DNA of 64,000 bases from Carnobacterium_A sp049673005 (lineage in GTDB: Bacteria; Bacillota; Bacilli; Lactobacillales; Carnobacteriaceae). The notes under the pieces are model-generated. The model had not been told where the DNA came from, did not search any database, and saw nothing but the letters and a program-made list of their open reading frames with translations. Positions 8,206-17,783 of the stretch are shown here, piece after piece (the first letter of the stretch is position 1; each line of letters begins with the position of its first letter). The translations under genes and the position numbers were made by a program. The stretch covers positions 1 to 64,000 of the forward strand of contig NZ_JBATXB010000033.1 in NCBI RefSeq assembly GCF_049673005.1, read 5' to 3'.

Positions 8206-9531
8206 TTAATCAAAAAAATTCGAGAAGAAACTCTTAGCTTTAAAAACCAAAGTATCTTCTTTACGCTTTTCTTGTTTGGTCGGTTTCTCATTGTACTCAT
8301 ATTCTTGTTCTTGATAGTCTACTATTTGAGTTTGTTTTGCTGTACTATTATTTCCTTTGAAATCACTTTGATTTAACGAAAAACTTTTTATAATTTGATG
8401 TATATCATCTAATTGTGATTCATAATTCACCAAACCAATACTAGTCGTAAACGTCGGATAACGCATCCCCATTTGATCAGGGACGTACAATTTAACATTA
8501 ATTTCAAAAATATCCTCAGCTAATTCAACAATTCCTGGAAGTGCTGCTGCTCCACCAGTCAAAATGATTCCTCCTGGTAAATCTCGCGCTTGCACATGAT
8601 CTAGTTCACTCTTAATTTTTTCAAAAATTTGAACTAATCGTGCTTCTATAATTTCAGAAAGATACTGTTCATCTACGTTAACTGGTTTGCTTTGTCCAAT
8701 CACATCAACTGGAAAATCCTCATCTGCTGATGCTTCCTCAGGAAGGGCGTAACCGTAGTCTCGTTTAATTCTCTCGGCATTCTCGAAAGATGTATTTAAA
8801 ACAACGGAAATATCTTTTGTTACGTATTCTCCACCTTCTTGATTAGCGTAAGCAAATTTCAGCTGACTATCATGCATAACAGAAGCGGTTGTTTGTCCAC
8901 CACCCATGTCAATTACAATAGTACCAAAATCACTTTCTCCTTTAGACATCGCAATACTGCTTGTTGCTAATGGTTGTAGAACTATATCTTCAATTTGGAG
9001 TCCAGCTTTTTCAACACATTTTTTTGTATTGTGTATAATAGTTTTTGGACCAGTAATCATAGTTGCGTGCATTTCCAGTCTAACCCCAATCATTCCACGA
9101 GGATCTTTAATGCCATCAAACCCATCGACAATAAATTCTTCCGGTAAGATTGCTAAAATTTCTTTTTCTGGTGGAACTGATTTGACCATTGCTGCAGAAA
9201 GTACGTTCTGTACGTCCTCTTTTGTAATTTCTTTGTTCTCGCCTGATACAGCAATCATACCGTGACAAGGTTCAATTTCAATATTATTTGCTGGAATACC
9301 AACAATTACTTTATTAATGTCAACGTTTGCTTTTTGTTCAGCTTGCTTAATGGCTTTATTAATTGATTCCACCGTTTTATCTATATCAACGATAATTCCT
9401 CTGCTTAAACCTTCTGATTTTTCATTTCCTACTCCAATAATATTCATTTCACCGTTAATAAACTCAGCTACAACAACTTTTATTGAAGTGGTTCCAATAT
9501 CTAGACTTACATACATTCCAGTATTTTTCAT
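8206..9531 (-). CDS. ftsA: Cell division protein FtsA
   Basis: Actin-like ATPase that anchors FtsZ filaments to the membrane. The 441-residue protein begins with the actin-type phosphate loop (SLDIGTTSIK, about residues 9-18). It has the FtsA-specific 1C domain (about 85-165), the second phosphate loop region (VIDMGGGQT, about 207-215) and an adenosine motif (GGIILTGGAAALPG). A variable Gln/Lys/Glu-rich linker leads to an amphipathic C-terminal helix (VFKAKSFFSNFF) that should insert in the membrane. GGAGG lies 9 nt before the ATG. The order divIB-ftsA-ftsZ is standard. Confidence 0.97.
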   Translation of the reverse strand: MKNTGMYVSLDIGTTSIKVVVAEFINGEMNIIGVGNEKSEGLSRGIIVDIDKTVESINKAIKQAEQKANVDINKVIVGIPANNIEIEPCHGMIAVSGENKEITKEDVQNVLSAAMVKSVPPEKEILAILPEEFIVDGFDGIKDPRGMIGVRLEMHATMITGPKTIIHNTKKCVEKAGLQIEDIVLQPLATSSIAMSKGESDFGTIVIDMGGGQTTASVMHDSQLKFAYANQEGGEYVTKDISVVLNTSFENAERIKRDYGYALPEEASADEDFPVDVIGQSKPVNVDEQYLSEIIEARLVQIFEKIKSELDHVQARDLPGGIILTGGAAALPGIVELAEDIFEINVKLYVPDQMGMRYPTFTTSIGLVNYESQLDDIHQIIKSFSLNQSDFKGNNSTAKQTQIVDYQEQEYEYNEKPTKQEKRKEDTLVFKAKSFFSNFFD

Positions 9532-9595
9532 TCATTGAAACCTCCTTAAACTTCATTTTCAGTTTTTAATTTTTAGTTTATAATACTTATCTTTG

Positions 9596-9625
9596 ATTTT
9601 ACCATAAGAATGCTTAATTTACGAA
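9596..9625 (-). promoter_or_regulatory. Possible internal promoter of ftsA-ftsZ
   Basis: In the 138-nt gap between divIB and ftsA, TTCGTA (9620-9625) and TAAAAT (9596-9601) are spaced 18 nt apart on the minus strand. The gap is wide for this operon and has no terminator, which fits an extra ftsAZ promoter. The -35 box is weak. Confidence 0.38.
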
Positions 9626-9669
9626 GGTTTTAATAGCTTTATTAAATTCTTGTTTTCTATTTATTTTAA

Positions 9670-10545
9670 TTATTCTTCTTTATTTTTATCAACGTCACTT
9701 TTTTCCGGCACTACCTTTTCAAAAGGTAAAAAATAGATACCAACTTCAATATTAATTATTCCTTTTTGTTTACCAATTTTTTGAACAATATCTGGATAAT
9801 AAGCCATTTTTTCAGCAAAAGACGTTATCGATGCAACTACTTGATTTCCATCGTTCATATATATTTTTATTAAATATGGGTCTGTTTTACTTGGCGTGTA
9901 TTCAATTTCTGATATACTGTTGTGTATATTTTCTTTAAGTAAAGCGTATTCTTCAACCATTTTATTTAATACTTTTCCCTCTTTAAAATTTATAAATATC
10001 GGTTGATTTCCAATAGATACTTTTCTACTTTCATTTACAATTTTTCCATTTTCAAGGATGTTATGATAAGTTTCGTTTTTTTCTAGATAGGCTACAGTTT
10101 TATATTCTGTAATAGCTAATTCATAAGAATTTATACTATCAAATTTTAAATCCATGGATTTCACTTGAGATAATTTTTTTTTCACTAGTACTTCTTTTTC
10201 TTTTTTCGAAAAAAAGGTTTCCCATAAAGACTCTCCAGATTTAATTTGACTCGCGCTAATGACCGATTGATCTGTAACTTCGCTAGCTCCTGCAACACTT
10301 ATTTTTTCAATTTTACTTAATGGTGATATAAAATAGACTACTATTAAAATCGCAAATGAAAATAACAAAAGCAATACAGCTAATCGTTGTTTCATTTTTT
10401 TTCGCCTTTGTTCTTTTAATTTAGGTAATTTATCTTCTAATGTTCGGGACTTTTTCGTTTTATCTTTAGTTGATTTATTTTTCCAAGAAGACCATTGCGC
10501 TGACAATTTCCCCTTCTTTTTATTTAATTCTTTTTTGTTTGCCAT
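9670..10545 (-). CDS. divIB: Division protein DivIB (FtsQ family)
   Basis: Bitopic membrane protein of the septal FtsL-DivIC-DivIB complex that controls septal wall synthesis. The ATG at 10545 follows an AAAGGAGG site (291 residues); a longer frame would place the SD inside the gene. Residues 1-52 are a very basic cytoplasmic tail, 55-73 the membrane segment, about 77-145 the extracytoplasmic POTRA domain (I-x-x-I-x-V-x-G), then the beta domain, and finally a short charged tail. It lies between murG and ftsA, as in most Firmicutes. Confidence 0.93.
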   Translation of the reverse strand: MANKKELNKKKGKLSAQWSSWKNKSTKDKTKKSRTLEDKLPKLKEQRRKKMKQRLAVLLLLFSFAILIVVYFISPLSKIEKISVAGASEVTDQSVISASQIKSGESLWETFFSKKEKEVLVKKKLSQVKSMDLKFDSINSYELAITEYKTVAYLEKNETYHNILENGKIVNESRKVSIGNQPIFINFKEGKVLNKMVEEYALLKENIHNSISEIEYTPSKTDPYLIKIYMNDGNQVVASITSFAEKMAYYPDIVQKIGKQKGIINIEVGIYFLPFEKVVPEKSDVDKNKEE

Positions 10546-10572
10546 ACGCCGTCCTCCTTTTATCATCTCTTT

Positions 10573-11673
10573 TTAACGGATAATTTCTTTTATCATTTGA
10601 ATTAAATGATCTGCTGCTTCAGGTAATCCTAATTGTTTGGCGGCTTTCGCCATGTTATTCCTTATTTCTTCATGTAGCATTAATTCATCAATTGCTTTTA
10701 TTAAACTTTTTCCAGTTAACTGATCTTCTGTTATCATTTTTGCAGCTCCACGTTTAGTTAAACTCTCAGCATTTTTAGTTTGATGATCATTGGTTACATA
10801 CGGACTAGGTACCAAGATACTTGGTAAACCCAACGCCGTCAGCTCTGCCAGTGTTGTTGCACCACTTCTAGATACTACCAAATCAACGTTAGCAAATACT
10901 TCAGGCATATTTTCAATATAGGGTACTACTGAGATAGAAAGATTTTCTTTTATTTGAGGTTCAACTTGTTTTTTAATTCTCTCGTAGTGAACGTCTCCGG
11001 TCGCAAACAATACTTGATATTTTTTTTTGTTCAATTCGGGTAAGGCTGCAATAAAAGCTTCGTTTAAACTTCTCGCCCCTCGACTTCCCCCGAAAATTAG
11101 CACTGTTGGTTGATTAACAGCTAAATGATAATCTTTTAGTATCGTAGATGGTTTTATACCAACTACTTCTTGCGCTCTTGGATTTCCTGTATAGCTAACT
11201 TTGTCTGAGTAACGACTAAATTCAGCTCTAGCTTCTTCAAAACACACTGCTATCTTAGTTGCATAGCGAGCTAAAAACTTATTTGTAACACCTGCTACAC
11301 TATTTTGTTCATGGATAATCGTTGGGATTTTAAGCTTCGATGCAGCATAAATTACTGGTGCACATACATATCCACCGGTCCCAATGACAACATCCGGTTG
11401 AAAATCTTTAATTATTTTTTTTGATTTCTTTATACTTATAAAAAACAATAGTATCGTTTTTAAATTACTAATAGATAGTGAACGTTTAAACCCTTGAATT
11501 TCGATAGATTTAAATGCAATAGCTGCATTTCTTACAATTTTACTTTCGAGTCCTTTTTCTGTCCCGATGTACATAATTTCAGAAGACGGATGTACTTGTT
11601 TTATTCTTTTGATTAGAGCTAAAGCAGGATAAATATGTCCACCTGTTCCTCCACCTGATAATAAAATTTTCAT
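10573..11673 (-). CDS. murG: UDP-N-acetylglucosamine transferase MurG
   Basis: Adds GlcNAc to lipid I on the inner membrane face, making lipid II. The 366-residue GT28 enzyme has the N-terminal G-loop GGGTGGHIYPALAL (residues 7-20), H-E-Q-N (near 123), the second G-loop GGSRGARSLN (near 197) and the C-terminal UDP-binding segment S-R-S-G-A-T-T-x-A-E. The ATG lacks a close SD site. A purine run (11701-11707) lies in the end of murD, separated from the ATG by a small hairpin that overlaps the murD stop codon, which suggests coupled translation. Confidence 0.97.
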   Translation of the reverse strand: MKILLSGGGTGGHIYPALALIKRIKQVHPSSEIMYIGTEKGLESKIVRNAAIAFKSIEIQGFKRSLSISNLKTILLFFISIKKSKKIIKDFQPDVVIGTGGYVCAPVIYAASKLKIPTIIHEQNSVAGVTNKFLARYATKIAVCFEEARAEFSRYSDKVSYTGNPRAQEVVGIKPSTILKDYHLAVNQPTVLIFGGSRGARSLNEAFIAALPELNKKKYQVLFATGDVHYERIKKQVEPQIKENLSISVVPYIENMPEVFANVDLVVSRSGATTLAELTALGLPSILVPSPYVTNDHQTKNAESLTKRGAAKMITEDQLTGKSLIKAIDELMLHEEIRNNMAKAAKQLGLPEAADHLIQMIKEIIR

Positions 11674-11695
11674 TATTATGTCAGACCCAGTTGGT

Positions 11696-13078
11696 CTACT
11701 CCCCCTCTTCTTTTATTTCATCAACTAATTGATCTATTGATTGGATAAAGACATCACCACGTACTTCAAAGCTACGGTACTGATCCCAACTTGCACATGC
11801 TGGGGACAACAAAATGACATCTCCGGGCTCGCTTAATTCAAATGCGATAGGGACCGCTGCTTCTACATTCTGAACAGCCTTAATCGTTTTAATTCCAGCT
11901 TTTTCACCAGTTTCCGCTAATTTTGTCGCTGTTTCTCCAAAAACAATCAAAGCTTTAACATTTTTTAGTTCTGGTATTAACTCATCGAAATTATTTCCTC
12001 TGTCTAATCCTCCAGCAAGTAAAATAGTCGGAACTTTAAAACCTATTAAAGCGTTCTTAGTGGCTAAACTATTAGTAGCTTTTGAATCATTATAAAACCG
12101 TCTTTCTTTAAACTCTCTTACAAATTGAGTTCTATGCTTAACTCCTGTAAATAGTTCAAGACACTCTCTGATTTCACCATTTTTTTTACCCAATAATTTT
12201 GTTACAGCAATAGCAGCCATAGCATTCTCTACATTGTGCTCGCCTGGTACTAATATGGATGCTTTATTCATAATCGGTTCATTTTGATAAAAAATAACGT
12301 TATTATCTAAATAAACCCCATTTTCCAGTCGTTCTAACCTTGAAAAAGGAATAATTTGAGCTTTACTTGTTTTTACTAATTCTCTTAATTCGGGTTGGTC
12401 CCAATTAATAATTAAATAATCTGATTCCGTTTGATTTTCAGTAATTCTCATTTTAGCTTCAACATATTCATCTCTTGTTCCATGATAATCAAGATGCGCT
12501 GAATAAATATTTGTGATTATTGCAATATGAGGTTTTAATTCCGTTATCCCCATTAATTGAAAGCTAGATAGTTCCATAATAATCTCATCATCTTTTGTAG
12601 CTGTTTGTGCTACTAGACTGGCTGGAGTCCCAATATTTCCTGCAACGTAGGCATACCCCGTCTCACGATTTTTATTTAAAATATCTGCAACCATTGTCGT
12701 TGTTGTTGTTTTTCCATTTGTTCCAGTAATTCCTATAAGTGTGCTTTCGGATACTTCATAAGCAAGTTCAACTTCTGTTATAACTGGTATTCCTTTTTCA
12801 ATAGCCCGTACGATAATAGGATTTGTATACATAATTCCAGGATTTTTTACAATCCATTCAAAATCCTCATCTAACAATTCTACAGGGTGTCCTCCTGTTA
12901 CTACTCTAATTCCAGATTCTAACAATTCCTGAGCTTCAGGATTTTCATCGAAATTTTTATAATCGTTCACTGTTACTAAAGCACCTAAAGAATGAAGTAG
13001 CTTCGCCGCATTAACGCCACTTAAAGCTAATCCTAAAACCAATACTTTAGTATTTTCGTACCGTTTAATATTTTTCAT
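11696..13078 (-). CDS. murD: UDP-N-acetylmuramoylalanine--D-glutamate ligase MurD
   Basis: Cytoplasmic Mur ligase that adds D-glutamate to UDP-MurNAc-L-Ala. The ATG at 13078 is 6 nt from an AGAGGA SD site (460 residues); an in-frame TTG at 13084 is too close to be used. An N-terminal Rossmann-like domain (V-L-V-L-G-L-A-x-S-G) is followed by the ATP-binding loop GTNGKTTTT (about 116-124) and the C-terminal ligase domain (F-Y-N-D-S-K-A-T-N, L-L-A-G-G-x-D-R-G-N). The neighbours mraY and murG act just before and after the cytoplasmic precursor is attached to lipid. Confidence 0.97.
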   Translation of the reverse strand: MKNIKRYENTKVLVLGLALSGVNAAKLLHSLGALVTVNDYKNFDENPEAQELLESGIRVVTGGHPVELLDEDFEWIVKNPGIMYTNPIIVRAIEKGIPVITEVELAYEVSESTLIGITGTNGKTTTTTMVADILNKNRETGYAYVAGNIGTPASLVAQTATKDDEIIMELSSFQLMGITELKPHIAIITNIYSAHLDYHGTRDEYVEAKMRITENQTESDYLIINWDQPELRELVKTSKAQIIPFSRLERLENGVYLDNNVIFYQNEPIMNKASILVPGEHNVENAMAAIAVTKLLGKKNGEIRECLELFTGVKHRTQFVREFKERRFYNDSKATNSLATKNALIGFKVPTILLAGGLDRGNNFDELIPELKNVKALIVFGETATKLAETGEKAGIKTIKAVQNVEAAVPIAFELSEPGDVILLSPACASWDQYRSFEVRGDVFIQSIDQLVDEIKEEGE

Positions 13079-13130
13079 CTTCAATCCTCTTTTCAGCAGA
13101 GTTTTTTTACTTAATCTGTACTATAAAAAT

Positions 13131-14099
13131 TTAGTATATAATGAACCATAGGCTTAGTGCTGCCGTAACAAGGCTGATAAACCAAAATGTTAATACAACG
13201 CGCCATTCACTCCAACCACTCATTTCAAAATGATGGTGTATAGGACTCATTTTAAAGACTCTTTTCCCTGTTAGTTTAAACGAAGTAACTTGAATCATAA
13301 CACTAGCTGTTTCGATCACAAAGATTAAACCAATCAAAAGTAATGACCACTCTTGTTTTAGCAATATAGATACTGCTGCTAATCCACCACCTAATGCTAA
13401 TGATCCAACATCGCCCATAAATATTTTAGCTGGTTTTTTATTAAAGAAGAAGAATCCTACTAAACCACCAACAACAGTTAAACAAAAAATGAATACATCT
13501 ATTTGTTGTTGATTCCATGCAATAAATGCATAGGCAGTGTAAGCAATTCCAGCTGTCCCCGCAACTAGCCCATCTAACCCGTCAGTCAAGTTAACCGCGT
13601 TAGAAAACCCTACTAACCAAAACAAAGAAAAAACACCATAGAACCACCCTAAATCAATAGAACCTATAAGAGGAAACGATAAGTCCGTTGAAAGATTATT
13701 AGATTGATAAACAATAAAGAATAAAATCCCTCCAACTAACTGACCAATTAATTTTTGCTTAGAAGTTAATCCTAAGTTACGTTTTCTAAAAATTTTAATA
13801 AAATCATCTAAGAAACCAAGTAGTCCATAGAGCAGTGTAATAAACAATAATAAACTCAGACTTATTGTAAAACTTTTTTGCCAAATACCAACCCAAACCG
13901 CCGAGATGACGGACGCTATCAAAAAGACAACCCCCCCCATTGTAGGTGTTCCAGTTTTAACTTCATGCCATTTCGGCCCTTCGTCTCTTGTTGTTTGCCC
14001 TAATTGTTTTGTTCTAAAATAGCCAATAACAATTGGCATCGCCATAATAGTTAATGAAAAACTACTAACGACTGACAATAACATTTCTGTCCAATGCAT
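13131..14099 (-). CDS. mraY: Phospho-N-acetylmuramoyl-pentapeptide transferase MraY
   Basis: Integral membrane enzyme that transfers phospho-MurNAc-pentapeptide to undecaprenyl phosphate, forming lipid I. The 322 residues form about ten membrane segments. Family motifs include the D-D pair in G-F-L-D-D-F-I-K, N-L-T-D-G-L-D-G-L, F-M-G-D-V-G-S, and the histidine motif S-P-I-H-H-H-F-E. The start has a TTAGGAGCG SD site. It lies between murE and murD. Confidence 0.97.
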   Translation of the reverse strand: MHWTEMLLSVVSSFSLTIMAMPIVIGYFRTKQLGQTTRDEGPKWHEVKTGTPTMGGVVFLIASVISAVWVGIWQKSFTISLSLLLFITLLYGLLGFLDDFIKIFRKRNLGLTSKQKLIGQLVGGILFFIVYQSNNLSTDLSFPLIGSIDLGWFYGVFSLFWLVGFSNAVNLTDGLDGLVAGTAGIAYTAYAFIAWNQQQIDVFIFCLTVVGGLVGFFFFNKKPAKIFMGDVGSLALGGGLAAVSILLKQEWSLLLIGLIFVIETASVMIQVTSFKLTGKRVFKMSPIHHHFEMSGWSEWRVVLTFWFISLVTAALSLWFIIY

Positions 14100-14121
14100 A
14101 CTTAATCGCTCCTAAATTTCT

Positions 14122-15591
14122 TTAATTTTTTAGTTTGATTGCTTTTTCTACTTCTTCAACGTCATCAAAGTGAATTTTCTCAGTTCCTATAATTTGGTAA
14201 TCCTCGTGTCCTTTACCAGCAATTAAAATAATATCATTTGTTGTTGCTTGGTTAATAGCTGTTTGTATAGCTTTTCTACGATCTTTAATCATTTGATAGC
14301 TTCCAACTTCTAAGTTTACCACCATTTCGTTAAGAATTTCTTGTGGATCCTCAGTTCTAGGATTATCAGATGTGAAAATAACATGATCTGAGTGAGTATA
14401 GGCTACTTCAGCCATAATAGGTCGTTTCGTTCTATCGCGGTCTCCACCACACCCTACTATACAATAGACTTCCCCTTTTTTGATTTCATTTACTGCACCC
14501 AAGACATTTAACAATCCATCCGGTGTGTGCGCATAATCGACAATAACTGTATAGTCCTGATCGCCTTGCACAACTTCAAAACGTCCTCTTACTCCTTTAA
14601 TTTTTTCCATTGAATCAATAATACTGGACAATTCCATACCTGATGCATATGCAGTTGCTATAGCAGCTAGAGCATTCGATACATTAAACTTACCTATCAT
14701 TTGCATATGGACAGGATAATCTTTTTCTTGAAATAGCAATGTAAAACTAGTTCCTTTATTTGTTGTTTTTAAATTAAGTGCTCTAAAATCTGCTTCAACT
14801 TCAATACCGTATGAATAAATTTGTGCAGCAGTTTTATTTTTGTAGCTCCTACCAACTGAATCATCCACATTTAAAATCGCATATTTAGGATGTGAGTTTT
14901 TGTAACTATTTCCTAATTGAGAAAAGAGCAACTCTTTTGCATGTGCATATTCTTCCATTGTATGGTGATATTCTAAATGATCTTGACTTAAATTTGTAAA
15001 TACTGCGATATCAAAATCAGTTCCCCACACTCTTCCTTGTACTAAAGAATGGGATGACACTTCCATAGAACAGGTAGTCACTCCGGCATGATTCATTTCA
15101 CTTAATGTTTTTTGTAAAGTAATACTATCTGGTGTTGTATTTTTAGTTGTAAACAGGTCGTCTCCAATTCGTCGATACATCGTACCAATAACTCCTGTAG
15201 TTTCTCCATGATTTCTAAAAATTTGATCTAATAGATGTGTAACTGTTGTTTTCCCATTTGTACCAGTTACTCCAATAACTCTTAATTTTTGACTAGGTTG
15301 ATGGTAAAAGCGATCTGCTAGAATAGCCATCGCTTTTGTAGTATCTCCCACATAAACAACTGGTACTGCTGCATTTACTTTTTCACTAGCCACAATTAAA
15401 GCAGCTCCTTTACCAACCGCTTCTTCTACTAAATTATGACCATCTTGCAAGGCTCCCACAATACAGATAAATAATGAACCTTTTTCAACTTCTCTTGTAT
15501 CTTGTGTTATTTTAGAAATGGATAACTCTTGTGAAATCTTAATAGAGGTTCCTTTAATAACTAGTGGTGCAATTAATTCAATAGCTTTCAT
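14122..15591 (-). CDS. murE: UDP-MurNAc-tripeptide synthetase MurE, meso-diaminopimelate type
   Basis: Cytoplasmic ligase that adds the third amino acid of the peptidoglycan stem. The ATG at 15591 follows AAGGTGGA (489 residues); a GTG at 15600 lies inside the SD and is rejected. The ATP loop GTNGKTT is at 110-116 and the ligase core includes Y-A-H-T-P-D-G-L near 353. The selectivity motif is DNPR at 409-412. In characterised MurE enzymes DNPR reads the diaminopimelate carboxyl group, whereas lysine-adding enzymes have D-D/N-P-N/A. This implies mDAP peptidoglycan. Position between pbp and mraY differs from enterococci and streptococci, where murE is elsewhere. Confidence 0.95.
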   Translation of the reverse strand: MKAIELIAPLVIKGTSIKISQELSISKITQDTREVEKGSLFICIVGALQDGHNLVEEAVGKGAALIVASEKVNAAVPVVYVGDTTKAMAILADRFYHQPSQKLRVIGVTGTNGKTTVTHLLDQIFRNHGETTGVIGTMYRRIGDDLFTTKNTTPDSITLQKTLSEMNHAGVTTCSMEVSSHSLVQGRVWGTDFDIAVFTNLSQDHLEYHHTMEEYAHAKELLFSQLGNSYKNSHPKYAILNVDDSVGRSYKNKTAAQIYSYGIEVEADFRALNLKTTNKGTSFTLLFQEKDYPVHMQMIGKFNVSNALAAIATAYASGMELSSIIDSMEKIKGVRGRFEVVQGDQDYTVIVDYAHTPDGLLNVLGAVNEIKKGEVYCIVGCGGDRDRTKRPIMAEVAYTHSDHVIFTSDNPRTEDPQEILNEMVVNLEVGSYQMIKDRRKAIQTAINQATTNDIILIAGKGHEDYQIIGTEKIHFDDVEEVEKAIKLKN

Positions 15592-15611
15592 AATATCCAC
15601 CTTTTCTATTC

Positions 15612-17783
15612 TTAAGGAGATGCTAATGTGACAGTAATGGTTTCTTCATTCTGCATATTAGATTGAGGCATGAGGCTCTGTTCGACTACATACCCTTCTC
15701 CTTTAAATGTAAATTTTATTCCTGTAATTTCAGATACCTTTAGAACATCGTTTTTTGACCATCCGCTCATATCAGGCATTGTCATTGCCCCATTCGTCAT
15801 TACTATAATACGTTGATTTTTTATAATAGTTTCCTGAGGTAGCGGCAATTGTTGAACTACAGTATCGCCATTTCCAATGATTGTTACATCTACTTTTGTT
15901 TCATTTAATTTCTCTAATGCATCTACTTTAGAAATACCCGTTACTTTTGGCATATCGATCTGATTTAAATTTTGAACTTGGGATTTATCAGTTAAATGTT
16001 GGTATTCTAGAGCTCTTTTCATCACAGGATTAAAAACTGCTTTTACTACATCTCCTCCAATTATAGAAGGATCATTAATTGTTGGTTGTTGCACTGTCAC
16101 GTACAATACAACTTTAGGATCATCAGCTGGCGCCATTCCAACGACGGAATAAACATAATTGTTACCACCGCTATAATACATCTTTGTGTCGGGATTTACA
16201 ATTTGTGCCGTCCCAGTTTTAGCTGCAATCTCATGACCTTCGATTTTATACGCTTGTCCAGTACCATTTTCACTGTAAACAACTTCTTTTAAATAATTTA
16301 AAGTTTGATCTGCTGACTCTTTAGAAATAGGTTCACTTACTACTTCAGGTTCAATAATTGTTTCCTTACCTGTTGCAGGATCTACAATTTTGCTTATAAA
16401 TTGTGGCTTCATCATTTTACCTTCATTTGCTACAGCTGAATAAGCTTGCATCATTTGCATAACCGTTACTGTTAATCCTTGTCCAAATGATGTATTAGCT
16501 TTTTCAAGAGGCCACATGTAAGGATTGAATCCTTCTTGTTCATTTGGTAGACCGGTAGATGTTGTTTTCCCCATACCAAATTTATCCAGATATTCTTTCC
16601 AATTTTCAGTCCCCATTTTTTCCATTAGGTTTACAAAGGCTACGTTACTAGATCGTTCTAAACCTTCTAAATAACTGATTTGACCCCAACCATTTACGTT
16701 ATGATCGTTTACTTTCCCGCCTTCAATTTTTTTTGAACCCGACATATAAGTTTCATTAGGATTAAATACCCCTTCATTAACGGCTGCCGCAAGTGTTAAT
16801 ACTTTCATTGTTGAACCAGGTTCAAATGTATTTTCGACCAGCAAGTTCTGCCATAAATCACCAATTCCTTCTTTAGTTGTTCCGTTAAATGAAGGTCTTT
16901 GAGAAGCCGCTATAATCGCTCCCGTTTCTGGATTCATTAGCGTCGCAGTCATGCCAACTGGTTTATACTTATCATTAACTTCAGTCATAATACTTTCTAA
17001 ATAAACTTGCATCCTTTTATCTAAAGTTAAATAAATATCTTTACCATCTACTGGATCTGTGGACTTTATAGTAGAATTAGGTAAGACGTAACCAAAACTG
17101 TCTTTCTGATATTCAATCGCTCCGTCTTTACCCGTCAACACATCATTGTATGCTTGTTCAATCCCCATTAAACCAGATAAATCAGCATTTGAGGAATCTT
17201 CACTAACTTCACCGTCTTCATTTGTAGGTAATTCTGCATATCCTACAATGTGTGATGCAAATATCCCATTTGGATACAACCTAGTTGGCGTTTCATTAAA
17301 AATAATTCCTGGTAATTTTTCTTCTTCTATTGAAGATTTAATATCGTACGTTAATTTTTTCCCAACTGAACCAAATTCGACTTGATTTACATTTTTTTGA
17401 TTTAATTTTTTCAAAATTTCTTCTTCACTCATCGCGATGTATTTAGCTAAGGCTCTCGCTGTTTTTTGCTTATCTACTACATGTTGGGGTTTCTCAGGTG
17501 TATTTGACCACTTATCTGTCAAAACAGCAATTAACGAATAAGAAGTAGCATCCACGGCAACAGGATTGCCGCCCATATCATAAATGGCTCCCCTGTTTGC
17601 TTCGAGTACGCTACTTCTTGTATAGAGGTTATTAACATTTTGAGATAAATCTTCTCCGTTAATTTCTCCTTTTACCATAATATAAGTAAAACGTCCCACA
17701 AATACCATAAATGTCGTTAAGGTAACGAAAAAAAGTAGGATCGTTATTTTTTTTCTGTTTTTTAAAGGATTTTTATTTTTCAT
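15612..17783 (-). CDS. pbpX: Division-specific class B penicillin-binding protein with PASTA domains
   Basis: Septal transpeptidase that cross-links peptidoglycan outside the membrane. In the 723-residue protein, residues 12-35 are the membrane anchor and about 55-230 the dimerisation domain. The transpeptidase domain carries S-T-M-K (S324 nucleophile), S-S-N (378-380) and K-T-G-T (522-525). Two C-terminal PASTA repeats cover about 613-670 and 671-723, typical of PBP2x-like enzymes (Streptococcus PBP2x, Enterococcus PbpC). The ATG overlaps the ftsL stop codon in an ATGA, so translation is coupled to ftsL. The name follows the streptococcal PBP2x gene; other names are in use. Confidence 0.95.
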   Translation of the reverse strand: MKNKNPLKNRKKITILLFFVTLTTFMVFVGRFTYIMVKGEINGEDLSQNVNNLYTRSSVLEANRGAIYDMGGNPVAVDATSYSLIAVLTDKWSNTPEKPQHVVDKQKTARALAKYIAMSEEEILKKLNQKNVNQVEFGSVGKKLTYDIKSSIEEEKLPGIIFNETPTRLYPNGIFASHIVGYAELPTNEDGEVSEDSSNADLSGLMGIEQAYNDVLTGKDGAIEYQKDSFGYVLPNSTIKSTDPVDGKDIYLTLDKRMQVYLESIMTEVNDKYKPVGMTATLMNPETGAIIAASQRPSFNGTTKEGIGDLWQNLLVENTFEPGSTMKVLTLAAAVNEGVFNPNETYMSGSKKIEGGKVNDHNVNGWGQISYLEGLERSSNVAFVNLMEKMGTENWKEYLDKFGMGKTTSTGLPNEQEGFNPYMWPLEKANTSFGQGLTVTVMQMMQAYSAVANEGKMMKPQFISKIVDPATGKETIIEPEVVSEPISKESADQTLNYLKEVVYSENGTGQAYKIEGHEIAAKTGTAQIVNPDTKMYYSGGNNYVYSVVGMAPADDPKVVLYVTVQQPTINDPSIIGGDVVKAVFNPVMKRALEYQHLTDKSQVQNLNQIDMPKVTGISKVDALEKLNETKVDVTIIGNGDTVVQQLPLPQETIIKNQRIIVMTNGAMTMPDMSGWSKNDVLKVSEITGIKFTFKGEGYVVEQSLMPQSNMQNEETITVTLASP

